Below, piece after piece: positions 1 to 8,925 of a stretch of DNA of 36,136 nt. The notes beneath the pieces were generated by a model. That model searched no databases, was not told where the DNA came from, and saw only the letters and a program-made list of their open reading frames with translations. How positions within the stretch are numbered: position 1 is the stretch's first letter; each line of letters starts with the position of its first letter. The translations under genes and the position numbers were made by a program. The stretch is taken from positions 1 through 36,136 of the forward strand of contig CAZGSQ010000030.1 in the NCBI GenBank assembly GCA_964528535.1, written 5' to 3'. Source of the DNA: CAINVV01 sp964528535. GTDB lineage: Bacteria; Bacteroidota; Bacteroidia; Bacteroidales; Prolixibacteraceae.

Positions 1-13
1 TTAAAATTATCGC

Positions 14-646
14 ATGCCAAAGATTAAAATACCTCATAAAACGCCCCATGTCGACATGACACCGATGGTGGACCTCTTCTCGCTGCTGCTGACCTTCTTT
101 ATGTTGACAGCGACGATGAAGCCATCTGAACCGGCTCCTGTTGATACACCGTTTTCTATTTCAGAGAAACCCACGCCGGACAAGAATATCATGACTATAA
201 CCATAGCCAAGGACAGCAGGGTGTTTTTCAATGTAGACAATGGTTCGGATACCATCTTGCATTTCAGACCCAAAATTCTCGATGAAATGGGAAAGAGATA
301 CAACATCGTATTCACCCCTCAAGAACTGCGCTATTTCGAAAAGAACAGTGTACCCTTTGGAGTTAACATTAAGGAATTCAAAGCGTATCTGGCTGCTAAA
401 GAAAGTGAAAAAGCCAAGTTCGAAAAAGGAATCCCCCTCGATTCAACTGACAACCAGATGGCTCTGTGGATACTTTTCGCACGACAGGTCAACCCTGCGG
501 TTCAGACCCTGATTAAAGGCGACAACGATGTTGAATATCCGCTTGTAAAAAAAGTATTGGATATTCTTCAGGATAAAAACGTAAACAGGTTCAGCCTGAT
601 TACCAGCCTTGAGAAAGTTGAAGTAGTAGAAGTAGCTAAAAAGTAG
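14..646 (+). CDS. exbD: ExbD/TolR-family biopolymer transport protein (first copy)
   Basis: This is an inner-membrane proton-channel component that, with ExbB and TonB, passes proton-motive force to outer-membrane TonB-dependent receptors. The N-terminus is a short basic cytoplasmic segment followed by one membrane helix at about residues 18-36, opening with the family motif DMTPMVDL. D20 is the conserved membrane aspartate needed for proton movement in ExbD/TolR. The rest is a periplasmic domain. At 210 residues it is longer than the usual 140 or so of enterobacterial ExbD, with the extra length in the middle of the periplasmic domain, as is common in Bacteroidota. A second exbD starts 4 bases after the stop and tonB follows, so this is one transcription unit. 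ExbB is probably upstream, outside the window. The family call is firm; the substrate is unknown. Confidence 0.93.
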   Translation: MPKIKIPHKTPHVDMTPMVDLFSLLLTFFMLTATMKPSEPAPVDTPFSISEKPTPDKNIMTITIAKDSRVFFNVDNGSDTILHFRPKILDEMGKRYNIVFTPQELRYFEKNSVPFGVNIKEFKAYLAAKESEKAKFEKGIPLDSTDNQMALWILFARQVNPAVQTLIKGDNDVEYPLVKKVLDILQDKNVNRFSLITSLEKVEVVEVAKK

Positions 647-650
647 TATT

Positions 651-1319
651 ATGGCAGAAATTATACAAGAAGATAAACACAAAGGCGGAAAGAAGAAACC
701 TAAAAAACATTCAACCGCCATAGATATGACGCCGATGGTAGACCTTATGTGTCTATTGATCACGTTCTTCATGCTTACCACTGCTTTTGCCAAACCAAAG
801 GTTATGGAAATCGCTTTGCCTGAGAAAATCAAGAAAAACGAGAAAGTCGAACCGCCAAAAATTGCCGAAAGTCGTACGCTCAATATCATCATGGGTCCGA
901 ACGACAAGGTTTACTGGTATCCTGGTAAGGCAGATCCAGCTGCATTGGTTCCATTGCAGGAAACCAACTTCAGCGCTACAGGTATCCGTCAGGTATTGCT
1001 GGATAGAAACCGTGCACTCTTCAAAAAAATTGAAGCGTTTAAGGATGATGTCATTGCAGGAAAGATAAATATCAAACAGGATTCTTTGCAATCGGCCATT
1101 CGTCAGCTCAAGAAAAGTGATGATACGGGTCCGATTGTCCTGATCAAGTTCTACAAGAAGGCGAAATACAAGAATTTTGTCGATATTATCGATGAAATGT
1201 CAATCGTTGGGATTGCCATTTACATTGTTACCGACATTGACTGGATCGAGCAAAATATGGTGGAACGAGCTCTCGGAATACCTTTAACTGCTTCTGCACC
1301 ATCCACAGCAAAAAAATAA
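651..1319 (+). CDS. exbD: ExbD/TolR-family biopolymer transport protein (second copy)
   Basis: This is a second ExbD paralogue, placed in tandem 4 bases after the first. It has a lysine-rich cytoplasmic head (residues 9-20), then the same AIDMTPMVDL motif leading into a single membrane helix at about residues 27-46, with D31 as the conserved membrane aspartate. The long periplasmic domain resembles copy one only weakly outside the helix, so the two are probably distinct subunits and not a recent duplication. Paired exbD genes before tonB are common in Bacteroidota. The tonB start lies 12 bases downstream, which supports co-transcription. The role is inferred from the family and the context. 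Confidence 0.92.
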   Translation: MAEIIQEDKHKGGKKKPKKHSTAIDMTPMVDLMCLLITFFMLTTAFAKPKVMEIALPEKIKKNEKVEPPKIAESRTLNIIMGPNDKVYWYPGKADPAALVPLQETNFSATGIRQVLLDRNRALFKKIEAFKDDVIAGKINIKQDSLQSAIRQLKKSDDTGPIVLIKFYKKAKYKNFVDIIDEMSIVGIAIYIVTDIDWIEQNMVERALGIPLTASAPSTAKK

Positions 1320-1331
1320 AGATCGACACGT

Positions 1332-2105
1332 ATGGTAATAGATAAAAAGTTCATTCCTACTTTCGATGACATAGTCTTCGAGAATAGAAACCAGGAATAT
1401 GGAGCATATCAGATTCGGAAAAAGTACAACCGTGTTGTTCTAATCTCTACACTGATCGGTATTTTTGTACTTGGATTAATTGTTATTGTCCCTTACATCA
1501 GGGCAAGCAATCAAGCCAAGCAAAAAGCAAGGGATGCTACCGAGGTAATCGCGGAAATGGCCAACAACCTGCAACAGGATGTACCGCCGCCACCACCTCC
1601 TCCACCACCGCCACCTGCAGAGCAACAAGCAGTTGTTAAGTATGTTGCACCTGTGGTTGTCGATTCTGTGAAAGTTGAAGATCAGACCAAACTGATGATC
1701 TCCGACGAGCAAGTTACTTCTACCGTTAACAAAGAGGTAGTTGAAGTAGTTCAACAAGTGCAGGAAGAGGTTCAGGAAAAAGAGGAACAACAGGTCTTCG
1801 TCGTTGTGGAAGAGATGCCGGAATTTCCGGGAGGTGAAGCGGCTCTTCGTTCCTACATCGCCAAAGCGATCGTATATCCTACTGTCGCTCAGGAAAATGG
1901 AATCCAGGGGAAAGTATTTGTTACTTTCGTTGTGAACAAAGACGGATCCGTCTCCAATGCCAAAATTGCACGTGGTGTGGATCAATCCTTGGATACTGAA
2001 GCCTTACGCGTAGTTGCAACATTGCCAAAATGGAAACCAGGAAAACAGCGCGGAGTACCAGTTAGGGTATCCTATACGGTTCCAATTAGCTTTAAGCTGC
2101 AGTAA
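1332..2105 (+). CDS. tonB: TonB energy transducer
   Basis: This protein is anchored in the inner membrane and spans the periplasm to energise TonB-dependent outer-membrane receptors. The N-terminal stretch (FDDIVFENRNQEYGAYQIR, residues 11-29) is the conserved cytoplasmic segment of Bacteroidota TonB. One membrane helix follows at about 35-55. Next comes a run of eleven prolines (residues 85-95), then a Val/Glu/Gln-rich periplasm-spanning linker (about 100-155). The C-terminal TonB domain covers about 163-257, with the YP, G-x-V and W-x-P-G elements of the family. It is the last gene of the exbD-exbD-tonB unit and is followed by a strong terminator. The family is certain; the cognate receptors are not in this window. 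Confidence 0.95.
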   Translation: MVIDKKFIPTFDDIVFENRNQEYGAYQIRKKYNRVVLISTLIGIFVLGLIVIVPYIRASNQAKQKARDATEVIAEMANNLQQDVPPPPPPPPPPPAEQQAVVKYVAPVVVDSVKVEDQTKLMISDEQVTSTVNKEVVEVVQQVQEEVQEKEEQQVFVVVEEMPEFPGGEAALRSYIAKAIVYPTVAQENGIQGKVFVTFVVNKDGSVSNAKIARGVDQSLDTEALRVVATLPKWKPGKQRGVPVRVSYTVPISFKLQ

Positions 2106-2134
2106 CGAAGTTGAAAGTTCTACAACTTATTAAT

Positions 2135-2176
2135 AAAAGAGAGGCCGTCCACTGAAGTGCGACGGCCTCTCTTTTT
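2135..2176 (+). terminator. Rho-independent terminator after tonB
   Basis: A perfect 15-bp inverted repeat (2135-2149 pairing with 2161-2175) has a further CAC/GTG pairing and a TGAA loop inside. The 3' arm runs into a T-tract, and the 5' arm begins with AAAA, so on the minus strand it also ends in T's. It can therefore terminate both the tonB unit and the converging superoxide dismutase transcript. Confidence 0.9.
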
Positions 2177-2268
2177 ACAGTTGTTTTTGGAGTGATGATT
2201 CAAACCATTCCTGATTCGCTTCGTATGCAATTCAGGCCAATGAAGCCCAATTCCATGATCGTAAATCT

Positions 2269-2934
2269 CTATTTCACTGCCTGGTTGTACAATTCATTGA
2301 CGCGTTCCCAATTCACTACATTCCAGTAAGCATCAGCATAATCGGCTCTTTTGTTTTGGTATTTCAGGTAATAGGCGTGCTCCCATACGTCCAGGCTCAA
2401 TACCGGAGTTCCTTTTGCTTCCGAAACTGGCATCAGTGGATTGTCCTGATTGGGTGTAGACTGAATGACCAGCTTCCCTTTTGAAACTGTCAACCAGACC
2501 CATCCTGATCCAAATCGTCCCAACGCGGCCTTCTTAAATTCATCCTTGAAATGATCAAAACTTCCCCAGGTTGAAACAATTGCGTCTCCAATCGCTCCCT
2601 TCGGTACTCCACCGGCATGGGGGGCCATTCCATTAAAGTAAAAAGTGTGGTTCCAGACTCCTCCTCCGTTGTTCCTTATGGCAGCAGGAGTCTCTGCTGT
2701 AACTGATTTCTGCAGATCCAACAAAGACATCTTCTCTTGTGGGGTTCCGGCAGCAAATTTGTTCAAATTATCAACATAGGCTTTGTGGTGACGACCATAA
2801 TGGATCTCCATCGTAGCTTTGTCAATAGATGGCTCAAGCGCATCAAAGGCGTATGGTAGAGGTTCTTGTGTAAACTGGGCAAAAGCTGTGTTTTCCATAA
2901 CTAACAATAATAAAATGAATAGTAAATTTTTCAT
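2269..2934 (-). CDS. sod: Exported Fe/Mn superoxide dismutase
   Basis: This enzyme converts superoxide to oxygen and hydrogen peroxide. The iron/manganese SOD fold is complete. The metal ligands are H45 (in IHYGRHHKAYV), H96 (in NHTFYF), D182 and H186 (in LDVWEHAYYLKY). The GRFGSGW motif sits at 139-145. A hydrophobic N-terminal segment ending AFAQ (about residues 1-20) looks like a Sec signal peptide, so the enzyme should act in the periplasm or outside the cell; most SODs of this family are cytoplasmic. The length after cleavage (about 201 residues) is normal for the family. The gene stands alone, convergent with tonB. Iron versus manganese preference cannot be read reliably. Confidence 0.95.
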   Translation of the reverse strand: MKNLLFILLLLVMENTAFAQFTQEPLPYAFDALEPSIDKATMEIHYGRHHKAYVDNLNKFAAGTPQEKMSLLDLQKSVTAETPAAIRNNGGGVWNHTFYFNGMAPHAGGVPKGAIGDAIVSTWGSFDHFKDEFKKAALGRFGSGWVWLTVSKGKLVIQSTPNQDNPLMPVSEAKGTPVLSLDVWEHAYYLKYQNKRADYADAYWNVVNWERVNELYNQAVK

Positions 2935-3130
2935 GATGTGTTTTATTTAGAATGATTATAGCCATTCATCCTTTCTTACGGTGACCTTCAATATTTGTTT
3001 CTGACATCCTTGCGTTTATTATTTTGTTTTCCAGTTATTCCCATGGTACCACTTTCCGATCTTGATAAATTCTCCCTCTGGTTCAAAAAATTTCCTATTT
3101 GTAGTCTCAGAATATTTCTATTTTTAGTCC

Positions 3131-4627
3131 ATGATTTTTGACAAACGACTTTCGGGTGTTCTGCTGCATCCCTCCTCCCTTCCGGGAAAATTTGGAATTG
3201 GTACATTGGGGGCTGAAGCCACAAAATTTGTGGACTGGCTGCATGACAACGGTCAGAAGGTATGGCAAATGTTGCCGCTGGGTCCGACTGACTGGAGCCA
3301 TTCTCCTTATCAGTCCTATTCTGCCTTCGCAGGAAATCCTGATTTGATAGATTTGCAGTTGCTGGTACAGCAGGGGTACCTCATTTCAAGTCAATTGGAG
3401 AAGAGTCCACAATTCCCTCCTGACAGGATCGATTTCAAGGCAGCTCTTCCTTTTCGGGAAAAATTATTGAAACAAGCTTATGGTCAATTCAATGCCTCCG
3501 GAGGTTTTCAAACGGATCCGTACCACCACTTCTGGGACCAACACTGGTGGTGGCTCGAATCGTGGTCGCTCTTCGACGCTTGTCGTCAAAATTTACCAGG
3601 ATCCGATTGGAGCCAATGGGAGAAAGGCTTGCGATTTAGGGAGGAGCATGCACTCCTGGAAAACTATACCAAATTTCAAGATTCGGTGCAATACAGCCGC
3701 TTCCTTCAGTTTCTCTTCTTCGAACAGTGGTTTTCCCTTAAAAAATACGCCAACCAAAAAGGAGTATCCATTTTTGGGGATATCCCGCTCTATGTTGCAT
3801 TCAATAGTTCAGATGTATGGACCAACCAGTCGCTGTTTATGTTGGATGAGAACAGGCAGCCAACACATGTAGGAGGTGTTCCGCCAGATTACTTCAGCAA
3901 GACGGGTCAACGTTGGGGCAATCCACTCTTCGACTGGGGCAGGATGAAAGAACGTGGCTATGACTGGTGGATGGCACGCCTGCATTTTAACCTTCGTATG
4001 TTTGATCTTGTGCGCATCGATCATTTCAGGGGACTCGAATCTTTCTGGGCCATTCCTGCAGGGGAAAAAACAGCCATCAACGGAAGTTGGATGAAGGCAA
4101 ATGGCGATGAGCTGCTTGAGCTTCTGCAACAGCAAATTGGCACACTGCCCATTGTTGCAGAAGATTTGGGTCTGATAACAGATGAGGTTCACCAACTTAG
4201 AATAAAATACCACCTGCCTGGTATGAAAGTACTGCAATTCGCTTTCACCGATGAGGCAGACAACACACATCTTCCACACAATTATGCACTTGATTTTGTG
4301 GCATATACCGGTACCCACGACAACAATACGACCTCTGGATGGATTCAAACTCTCCATAAAAATGAGGTTGAGAAGGCAAAAAGGTATCTCGGAACAAATG
4401 ATTTAAGTGTCTGGCATCTGATCAGGAAGGTGGAGGAATCTGTTGCGCAACTGGCCATCATCCCGATGCAAGATATTCTTGGTTTACCTGCAACTTCCAG
4501 AATGAACAGACCAGGTACTACCAAAGGCAACTGGCTCTGGCGGATGAATCGTGACGACCGGACTAAAAGCGAACCGGGTAAGCTTTTAGAAATCACGAAA
4601 TTATATGGAAGAAACACATCCATCTAA
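3131..4627 (+). CDS. malQ: 4-alpha-glucanotransferase (amylomaltase, GH77)
   Basis: This cytoplasmic enzyme transfers alpha-1,4-glucan segments between maltodextrins and releases glucose. The N-terminal RLSGVLLHPSSLPG (residues 6-19) is the usual start of the compact bacterial form, which fixes the ATG. The GH77 catalytic residues are all visible: nucleophile D297 in VRIDHFRG, acid/base E344 in VAEDLG, and transition-state stabiliser D397 in GTHDNNT. The length of 498 residues matches short amylomaltases without N-terminal carbohydrate-binding modules. The next gene starts 33 bases downstream on the same strand. No maltose transporter or other glycogen gene is nearby, so the role in maltodextrin or glycogen turnover is inferred from the family. 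Confidence 0.96.
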   Translation: MIFDKRLSGVLLHPSSLPGKFGIGTLGAEATKFVDWLHDNGQKVWQMLPLGPTDWSHSPYQSYSAFAGNPDLIDLQLLVQQGYLISSQLEKSPQFPPDRIDFKAALPFREKLLKQAYGQFNASGGFQTDPYHHFWDQHWWWLESWSLFDACRQNLPGSDWSQWEKGLRFREEHALLENYTKFQDSVQYSRFLQFLFFEQWFSLKKYANQKGVSIFGDIPLYVAFNSSDVWTNQSLFMLDENRQPTHVGGVPPDYFSKTGQRWGNPLFDWGRMKERGYDWWMARLHFNLRMFDLVRIDHFRGLESFWAIPAGEKTAINGSWMKANGDELLELLQQQIGTLPIVAEDLGLITDEVHQLRIKYHLPGMKVLQFAFTDEADNTHLPHNYALDFVAYTGTHDNNTTSGWIQTLHKNEVEKAKRYLGTNDLSVWHLIRKVEESVAQLAIIPMQDILGLPATSRMNRPGTTKGNWLWRMNRDDRTKSEPGKLLEITKLYGRNTSI

Positions 4628-4660
4628 AGTCAGAAACCTCTTTGCAGCATAATTCGTACA

Positions 4661-5116
4661 ATGGCAGAAAACGCAGTTAAAATGGGAAATGGTCAACCGC
4701 AAAGTCTTACGGTCTCAGTCAAGGTTAATTTAGAGAAAGAAACCGTTTGGAAATATTTTACGAATCCCGAAGATATTCTTTGCTGGAATCACGCTTCAGA
4801 AGATTGGCATACCACCAGGGCAGAAAATGAACTTCGACCCGGAGGATCTTTTCTCTCGCGGATGGAGGCCATGGATGGCAGTTTCGGATTTGATTTCAGT
4901 GGAATTTACGATCAGGTCATCCCTGAGAGCCTCATTGCCTATACCCTTGCAGACGGGCGCAAAGTTGGGATATCCTTTCAAGATGAAGGAGCAGGCAGCA
5001 TCCTGGTTTCCGAAACTTTCGAAACAGAAACTGTGAATCCAGCAGAATTGCAGCAAGCCGGCTGGCAAGCCATCCTGAACAACTTCAAAAAATATGCTGA
5101 AGGAAGGCCAAGGTGA
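4661..5116 (+). CDS. SRPBCC / AHSA1-like domain protein
   Basis: This is a small single-domain protein of the START/Bet v1-like fold, in the branch related to the activator of Hsp90 ATPase. It begins with the strand LTVSVKVNLEKETVWKYF (residues 16-33). The tryptophan-rich stretch ILCWNHASEDWHT and the segment ELRPGGSFLSRMEA are typical of the family, and the C-terminal helix AGWQAILNNFKKYAE closes the ligand cavity. There is no signal peptide, so it is cytoplasmic. Members bind hydrophobic ligands or act in stress responses, but no specific ligand can be predicted. It lies between malQ and an exported hydrolase on the same strand; this gives no clear functional link. Confidence 0.85.
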   Translation: MAENAVKMGNGQPQSLTVSVKVNLEKETVWKYFTNPEDILCWNHASEDWHTTRAENELRPGGSFLSRMEAMDGSFGFDFSGIYDQVIPESLIAYTLADGRKVGISFQDEGAGSILVSETFETETVNPAELQQAGWQAILNNFKKYAEGRPR

Positions 5117-5185
5117 GAGATGTACCTCCTTTTAAGCAATGAAATTGCCTGATTTGTCCAACTTCAAATTTTAACATAAATTCCA

Positions 5186-5833
5186 ATGGTTATGATTAAA
5201 AATCTCCTTCCACTCTTCTTGGTGGTATTGGTTACAATGGCATCTGCACAGGAGAGATCAATTGAACAACAAAAAAATAAAACAGTGAAAACCGCATTGC
5301 TACTCGTCGACATCCAGAATTTTTACTTTCCCGGCGAATCAGGTCCGGGCTTGGTGCACCCCATGGAGGCTTCACTGGCAGCCAAAGAGCTGCTGCAAAT
5401 CTTCAGAAATGAGAACCAGTCCATCGTCCATGTAAGGCATCAAACAAAAAAAGGCTTCGAGATTCACACCAATGTTACTCCGCTCGTTTCTGAAAAAATA
5501 ATCACCAAAGAGGAGGTCAATAGCTTCTACAAGACTGATTTACTTGAATATCTCAAGGCCCAGGCCATCACCAGACTCGTTGTGGCAGGCATGCAGACAC
5601 AGATGTGCCTTGAAGCGGCGGTTCGCGCAGCGCACGACCTTGGATTTGAATGTATAGTGGTTCAGGAGGCTTGTGCAACCAGAGACCTGAAATTCGGTGG
5701 CAAAATCATCCTGGCATCAGAGGTTCAAGCAGCTGTTTTCGCCACCCTGACGGATGGCAGATATGCAAAAGTTGTTGGATTGAAAGATTTCAAAGAAGAT
5801 GCCGGAAAATATTTGTATCAATCAATAAAATGA
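5186..5833 (+). CDS. Exported isochorismatase-family cysteine hydrolase
   Basis: The protein belongs to the isochorismatase-like cysteine hydrolase superfamily, which cleaves amides such as nicotinamide, N-carbamoyl amino acids or ureidoacrylate. The catalytic aspartate is D42 in LLLVDIQNFYFPG. The likely catalytic lysine is K108, and the nucleophile is C141 in AGMQTQMCLEAAVRAA, where the preceding residues form the family's cis-peptide region. An N-terminal hydrophobic segment ending ASAQ (residues 4-22) looks like a signal peptide, which is unusual because most family members are cytoplasmic. Translation could begin at M1 or at M3 (5192); both leave the signal peptide. The substrate is not predictable. 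A decayed dehydrogenase gene follows directly. Confidence 0.88.
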   Translation: MVMIKNLLPLFLVVLVTMASAQERSIEQQKNKTVKTALLLVDIQNFYFPGESGPGLVHPMEASLAAKELLQIFRNENQSIVHVRHQTKKGFEIHTNVTPLVSEKIITKEEVNSFYKTDLLEYLKAQAITRLVVAGMQTQMCLEAAVRAAHDLGFECIVVQEACATRDLKFGGKIILASEVQAAVFATLTDGRYAKVVGLKDFKEDAGKYLYQSIK

Positions 5834-5855
5834 TATTATCTCTCAAAAAGAAATA

Positions 5856-6194
5856 ATGAAATTATCTGGGAATACAATTCTGATCACAGCCGTAGCTTCC
5901 GGAATAGGGATGGGATTCAGCGAACGATTTGTTCAAGAGGTAAATCAGGTCACTGGTAAAATTGTTGGAAAAGTTCAGCATTGAAGTCATTGAAATCATT
6001 CCTCCCGGAATCAATACAAACCTTGGCATGAAGGCGTTGCACGATCATTTTCACCTGTTTCGGAGTTTGAAGAATCCATCTTCAATCGGTTGGATGAAAG
6101 AAAAACAAGTCTGACTTTCGGCATGAGTGCATTCATATCGCAAAATGCCAACAAAAAGGAGATGGAAGATGCTTTCAACAGAAGGTATCCTTAG
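5856..6194 (+). pseudogene. Decayed DltE-type short-chain dehydrogenase
   Basis: The start MKLSGNTILITAVASGIGMGFSERF is split here by frame only at its end: the first 42 codons (5856-5981, stop at 5982) match the N-terminal nucleotide-binding start of DltE-like oxidoreductases, although the TGxxxGIG motif has become TAVASGIG. Directly after, another frame reads IEVIEIIPPGINTNLG, the family's segment after the active site. From about 6053 a third frame reads PVSEFEESIFNRLDERKTSL and FGMSAFISQNANKKEMEDA, the family C-terminus, ending at the TAG at 6192. Roughly 130 central residues, including the Ser-Tyr-Lys catalytic region, are missing, and at least one further frameshift is present. This is clearly broken. 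The family assignment rests on recalled similarity to the DltE family. Confidence 0.82.
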
Positions 6195-6661
6195 TTAACC
6201 TGTTTTGACAATTTAATGATCCTCCATTTCCCCTTTTCTTTTACATGGGCCATTCCCTTGTAACAGCAGGCACCATGAAAATTATTGGCATCATCGTACT
6301 TTGGTACCACCATCTCTTCCCCTTTCAAATCAATGAATCCAAACTTGTCGTCCAGCTTCACGGTAGCAAATCCACCTATATAATGCCAGGTAAAATCGTA
6401 TTTTGGCGTGACAACCTCTTTTCCTGATTCATCCAGATATCCGTATTTCCCTGCTATTCTCACGGCTGCCCTTCCTTCGGTAAAGGGATATGCCAGATCG
6501 TAGACCGGAGCTACCACCTCCCTGCCATTCCTATCCTTGTATCCATATTTTGCAGCTACGTCAGAATAAAACGGGATGAGTTGCGCCTGTGCCGCACTTC
6601 CGGCCAACAGCGATAAGAATAAAATGACCAGTTTGTTCCATCTCATGATTGAAATGTTCAT
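6191..6661 (-). CDS. Secreted WG-repeat protein
   Basis: This is a small exported protein built almost wholly of WG (beta-hairpin) repeats. A signal peptide ends at SAAQAQ (about residue 27). At least three repeats follow, recognisable as (K)YGYKDRNGREVVAPVYD, KYGYLDESGKEVVTPKYD and KFGFIDLKGEEMVVPKYD, at about residues 39-55, 72-90 and 107-124. WG repeats are thought to be binding modules; no enzymatic residues are seen. The start overlaps the stop of the upstream mannosidase gene in TAATG, indicating translational coupling; an internal ATG at 6646 would also give a good signal peptide. The gene ends in the tail of the dehydrogenase pseudogene on the other strand. A ligand cannot be named. 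Confidence 0.87.
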   Translation of the reverse strand: MNISIMRWNKLVILFLSLLAGSAAQAQLIPFYSDVAAKYGYKDRNGREVVAPVYDLAYPFTEGRAAVRIAGKYGYLDESGKEVVTPKYDFTWHYIGGFATVKLDDKFGFIDLKGEEMVVPKYDDANNFHGACCYKGMAHVKEKGKWRIIKLSKQVN

Positions 6662-8925
6662 TAATTTAAACTATTCGAACCTTCATAAACCCCAAATAGA
6701 TTGTTCCCCGGGCGATCCCCGGGATTTACACCCCAGGTCAACGAGGGTTTGGCGTCCATGTACAAGACCAGCTCACCTCCTTTTAAAAGATCTGAATGTT
6801 TGAGGAATGACTTGGTATACGGCCTTCCATCCAGGGTAGCCTTCTGTATATAAATATTCTTTTTACTGAGATTTTCAGCACGGATCGAAAAGTGCTTTCC
6901 ATTCTCGAAGTTGAGCTCTGCCCATGAGGCCAAGGGACTTCCGAGCACATATTCTCCACTGACAGGATTTACGGGATAGAACCCAAGCGCACTTAGCACA
7001 TACCAGGCACTTGTTTGTCCACAATCGTCATTTCCGCACAACCCATTGGGTTGATTGCTGAAGAATTTCGTCAAAATATGATTTACCTTTTCGGCAGTTT
7101 TCCAGGGTTTACCAACATACGAATAGAGATAAGGAACATGGTGGCTTGGCTCATTCGAGAATTCTGAAAGACCGTAAAATCCATGGTTACGAATTTCACG
7201 GTAGGGTTTCTCCGGACCGTTGTAAAGAGAATCAAGCTTCTGGTCGAACCTTATCTCTCCTCCCATGGCAGCTATCAAACCCTGTACATCCTGAGGAACA
7301 TACCAGGAGTAAATCCATGCATTTCCCTCTTGAAATCCTATCGATTCACGTGGGTCAAAAGGGATCATCCAAACGCCGGCTGAATCCTTAGGCCGCACGA
7401 ATCCTATCTCTTTGTCGAACACATTTTTCCAAAAAGTACTCCGATTTAGGAATGACTGATGATCCTCTTTGTGTCCCAATTTTAATGCAACCTGTGCAAT
7501 GCACCAGTCGTCAAAGGCATATTCGACAGTTTTCGTTACACCGCGTTGTCTTGGGTCAAGATCATCAGGTACATACCCAAATTTCCTGTAGAAATCTGAT
7601 TCCCTGATATCTTGATTGGCAGTTGTTTTCATTGCTTCGAAGGCCGCCTCGCAATCGAAACCCCCTATTCCTTTCAGGATTGCATCCGAAATGACGGGTA
7701 CAGCATGGTAGCCGGGCATCACATTGGCTTCGTTGAAATACATTTCCCAGGAAGGGAGCAAACCATGTTGCCTGTAAAACAAAAGATAAGAATTGACAAT
7801 ATCAGGCACTCTCCCGGCTTGTGTGAGGGTGTAAAGCGGTGCGGTAGCCCGGAAGGTATCCCACAATGAATGAAGGGTATAAACATTTCTCCCTTCGTGA
7901 TTTTTTTGGTCGGCACCCCTGTATTTTCCCTGGGCATCTTCGTAACGGAAGGGGGCAAAAAAATTGTGGTAGAGCGCCGTATAGAAAGTCTCTTTAAATG
8001 CCAGGTCATCAGAGGTAACCTGAATTTTTTGCAACTCTTTTTCCCAGGCTGATTCTGCATTTGCCTTCACAATTTCGAAATCCCAACCCGGAATCTCATC
8101 CAATCCAGCCCTTGCACCCTCTATGGAGGCAGAACTGATGGCCACCTTCACCAATAGCAGATCTCCTTCCTTTGGAGCCGGAAAGGAGAGGTAGTTGTTC
8201 AAATTTACAGCGTTTATCTCCTGCTTGGGCAGCACTCTTGTCCCATCGGCAAAAGTGACAATCTCCTGAAATGGTTTGCTGGTAGTGGCCGCAAAATAGA
8301 CATACCGCTCGCCGACGAATCCCATGGAACGGCGAAAACCAACAACCGTGTGATCGTCAAGTCGTTTGAAATAGCACTCGATAGGAATATCGCCATTGTG
8401 TCCAACCCTTGCCTCTGCGCCATTTCCAAAACCAAGATCCAGTCGAAGCAACATGTTCTTTCCATCCGGTAAGGTGTAACGGTGCATTCCGCAGTGTGCA
8501 GTGGCAGTTAACTCAACTTTGATACCTGATCCCTTTAGCAGCACTTCATAATAACCGGGAGTAGCCTTCTCCTCCTTGTGGGAAAACTCACTCCCGACCG
8601 ATTCCCATGTTGGAATGGTGTCTACAAGCGGAAAAAGCGAGATGTCACACAAGCTTTCTGCACCTGTACCACTGTAATGGGTATGGCTAAAACCTCGAAT
8701 TTTTGTACTGGAATAATGGTAGCCACTGCACCAATTGTAACCATGGTCGCCATTGTCAGGACTCAACTGCACCATGCCAAAAGGTACCAATGCACCCGGG
8801 AAGGTATGACCGTCCTCGTCTGTACCAATGAATGGGTTGACGTACCCGGTCAGTTTCACTTTTGGCGTTGATTTACAAGAGAGCAGCAAACCCAGCAACA
8901 AGAATAGAAGAAGAATCTTCGGCAT
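6661..8925 (-). CDS. GH92 alpha-mannosidase, lipoprotein
   Basis: This is a calcium-dependent exo-acting alpha-mannosidase of family GH92, which in Bacteroidota removes mannose from N-glycans or yeast mannan. A lipoprotein signal with lipobox LLSC puts the lipidated cysteine at C17, so the enzyme is membrane-anchored. The N-terminal beta-sandwich starts with VNPFIGTDEDGHTFPGA. Family motifs follow: SHTHYSGTG, EGNAWIYSWYVPQDVQG (holding the likely general acid Glu), NEPSHHVPYLY, and GLCGNDDCGQTSAWYVLSALGFYPV, whose acidic pair D633/D634 lies in the catalytic-base and metal region. The length (754) is typical. It is coupled to the WG-repeat gene by a 1-base overlap. Linkage specificity is not predictable. 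No SusC/SusD pair is nearby, so this is not a full polysaccharide utilisation locus. Confidence 0.94.
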   Translation of the reverse strand: MPKILLLFLLLGLLLSCKSTPKVKLTGYVNPFIGTDEDGHTFPGALVPFGMVQLSPDNGDHGYNWCSGYHYSSTKIRGFSHTHYSGTGAESLCDISLFPLVDTIPTWESVGSEFSHKEEKATPGYYEVLLKGSGIKVELTATAHCGMHRYTLPDGKNMLLRLDLGFGNGAEARVGHNGDIPIECYFKRLDDHTVVGFRRSMGFVGERYVYFAATTSKPFQEIVTFADGTRVLPKQEINAVNLNNYLSFPAPKEGDLLLVKVAISSASIEGARAGLDEIPGWDFEIVKANAESAWEKELQKIQVTSDDLAFKETFYTALYHNFFAPFRYEDAQGKYRGADQKNHEGRNVYTLHSLWDTFRATAPLYTLTQAGRVPDIVNSYLLFYRQHGLLPSWEMYFNEANVMPGYHAVPVISDAILKGIGGFDCEAAFEAMKTTANQDIRESDFYRKFGYVPDDLDPRQRGVTKTVEYAFDDWCIAQVALKLGHKEDHQSFLNRSTFWKNVFDKEIGFVRPKDSAGVWMIPFDPRESIGFQEGNAWIYSWYVPQDVQGLIAAMGGEIRFDQKLDSLYNGPEKPYREIRNHGFYGLSEFSNEPSHHVPYLYSYVGKPWKTAEKVNHILTKFFSNQPNGLCGNDDCGQTSAWYVLSALGFYPVNPVSGEYVLGSPLASWAELNFENGKHFSIRAENLSKKNIYIQKATLDGRPYTKSFLKHSDLLKGGELVLYMDAKPSLTWGVNPGDRPGNNLFGVYEGSNSLN

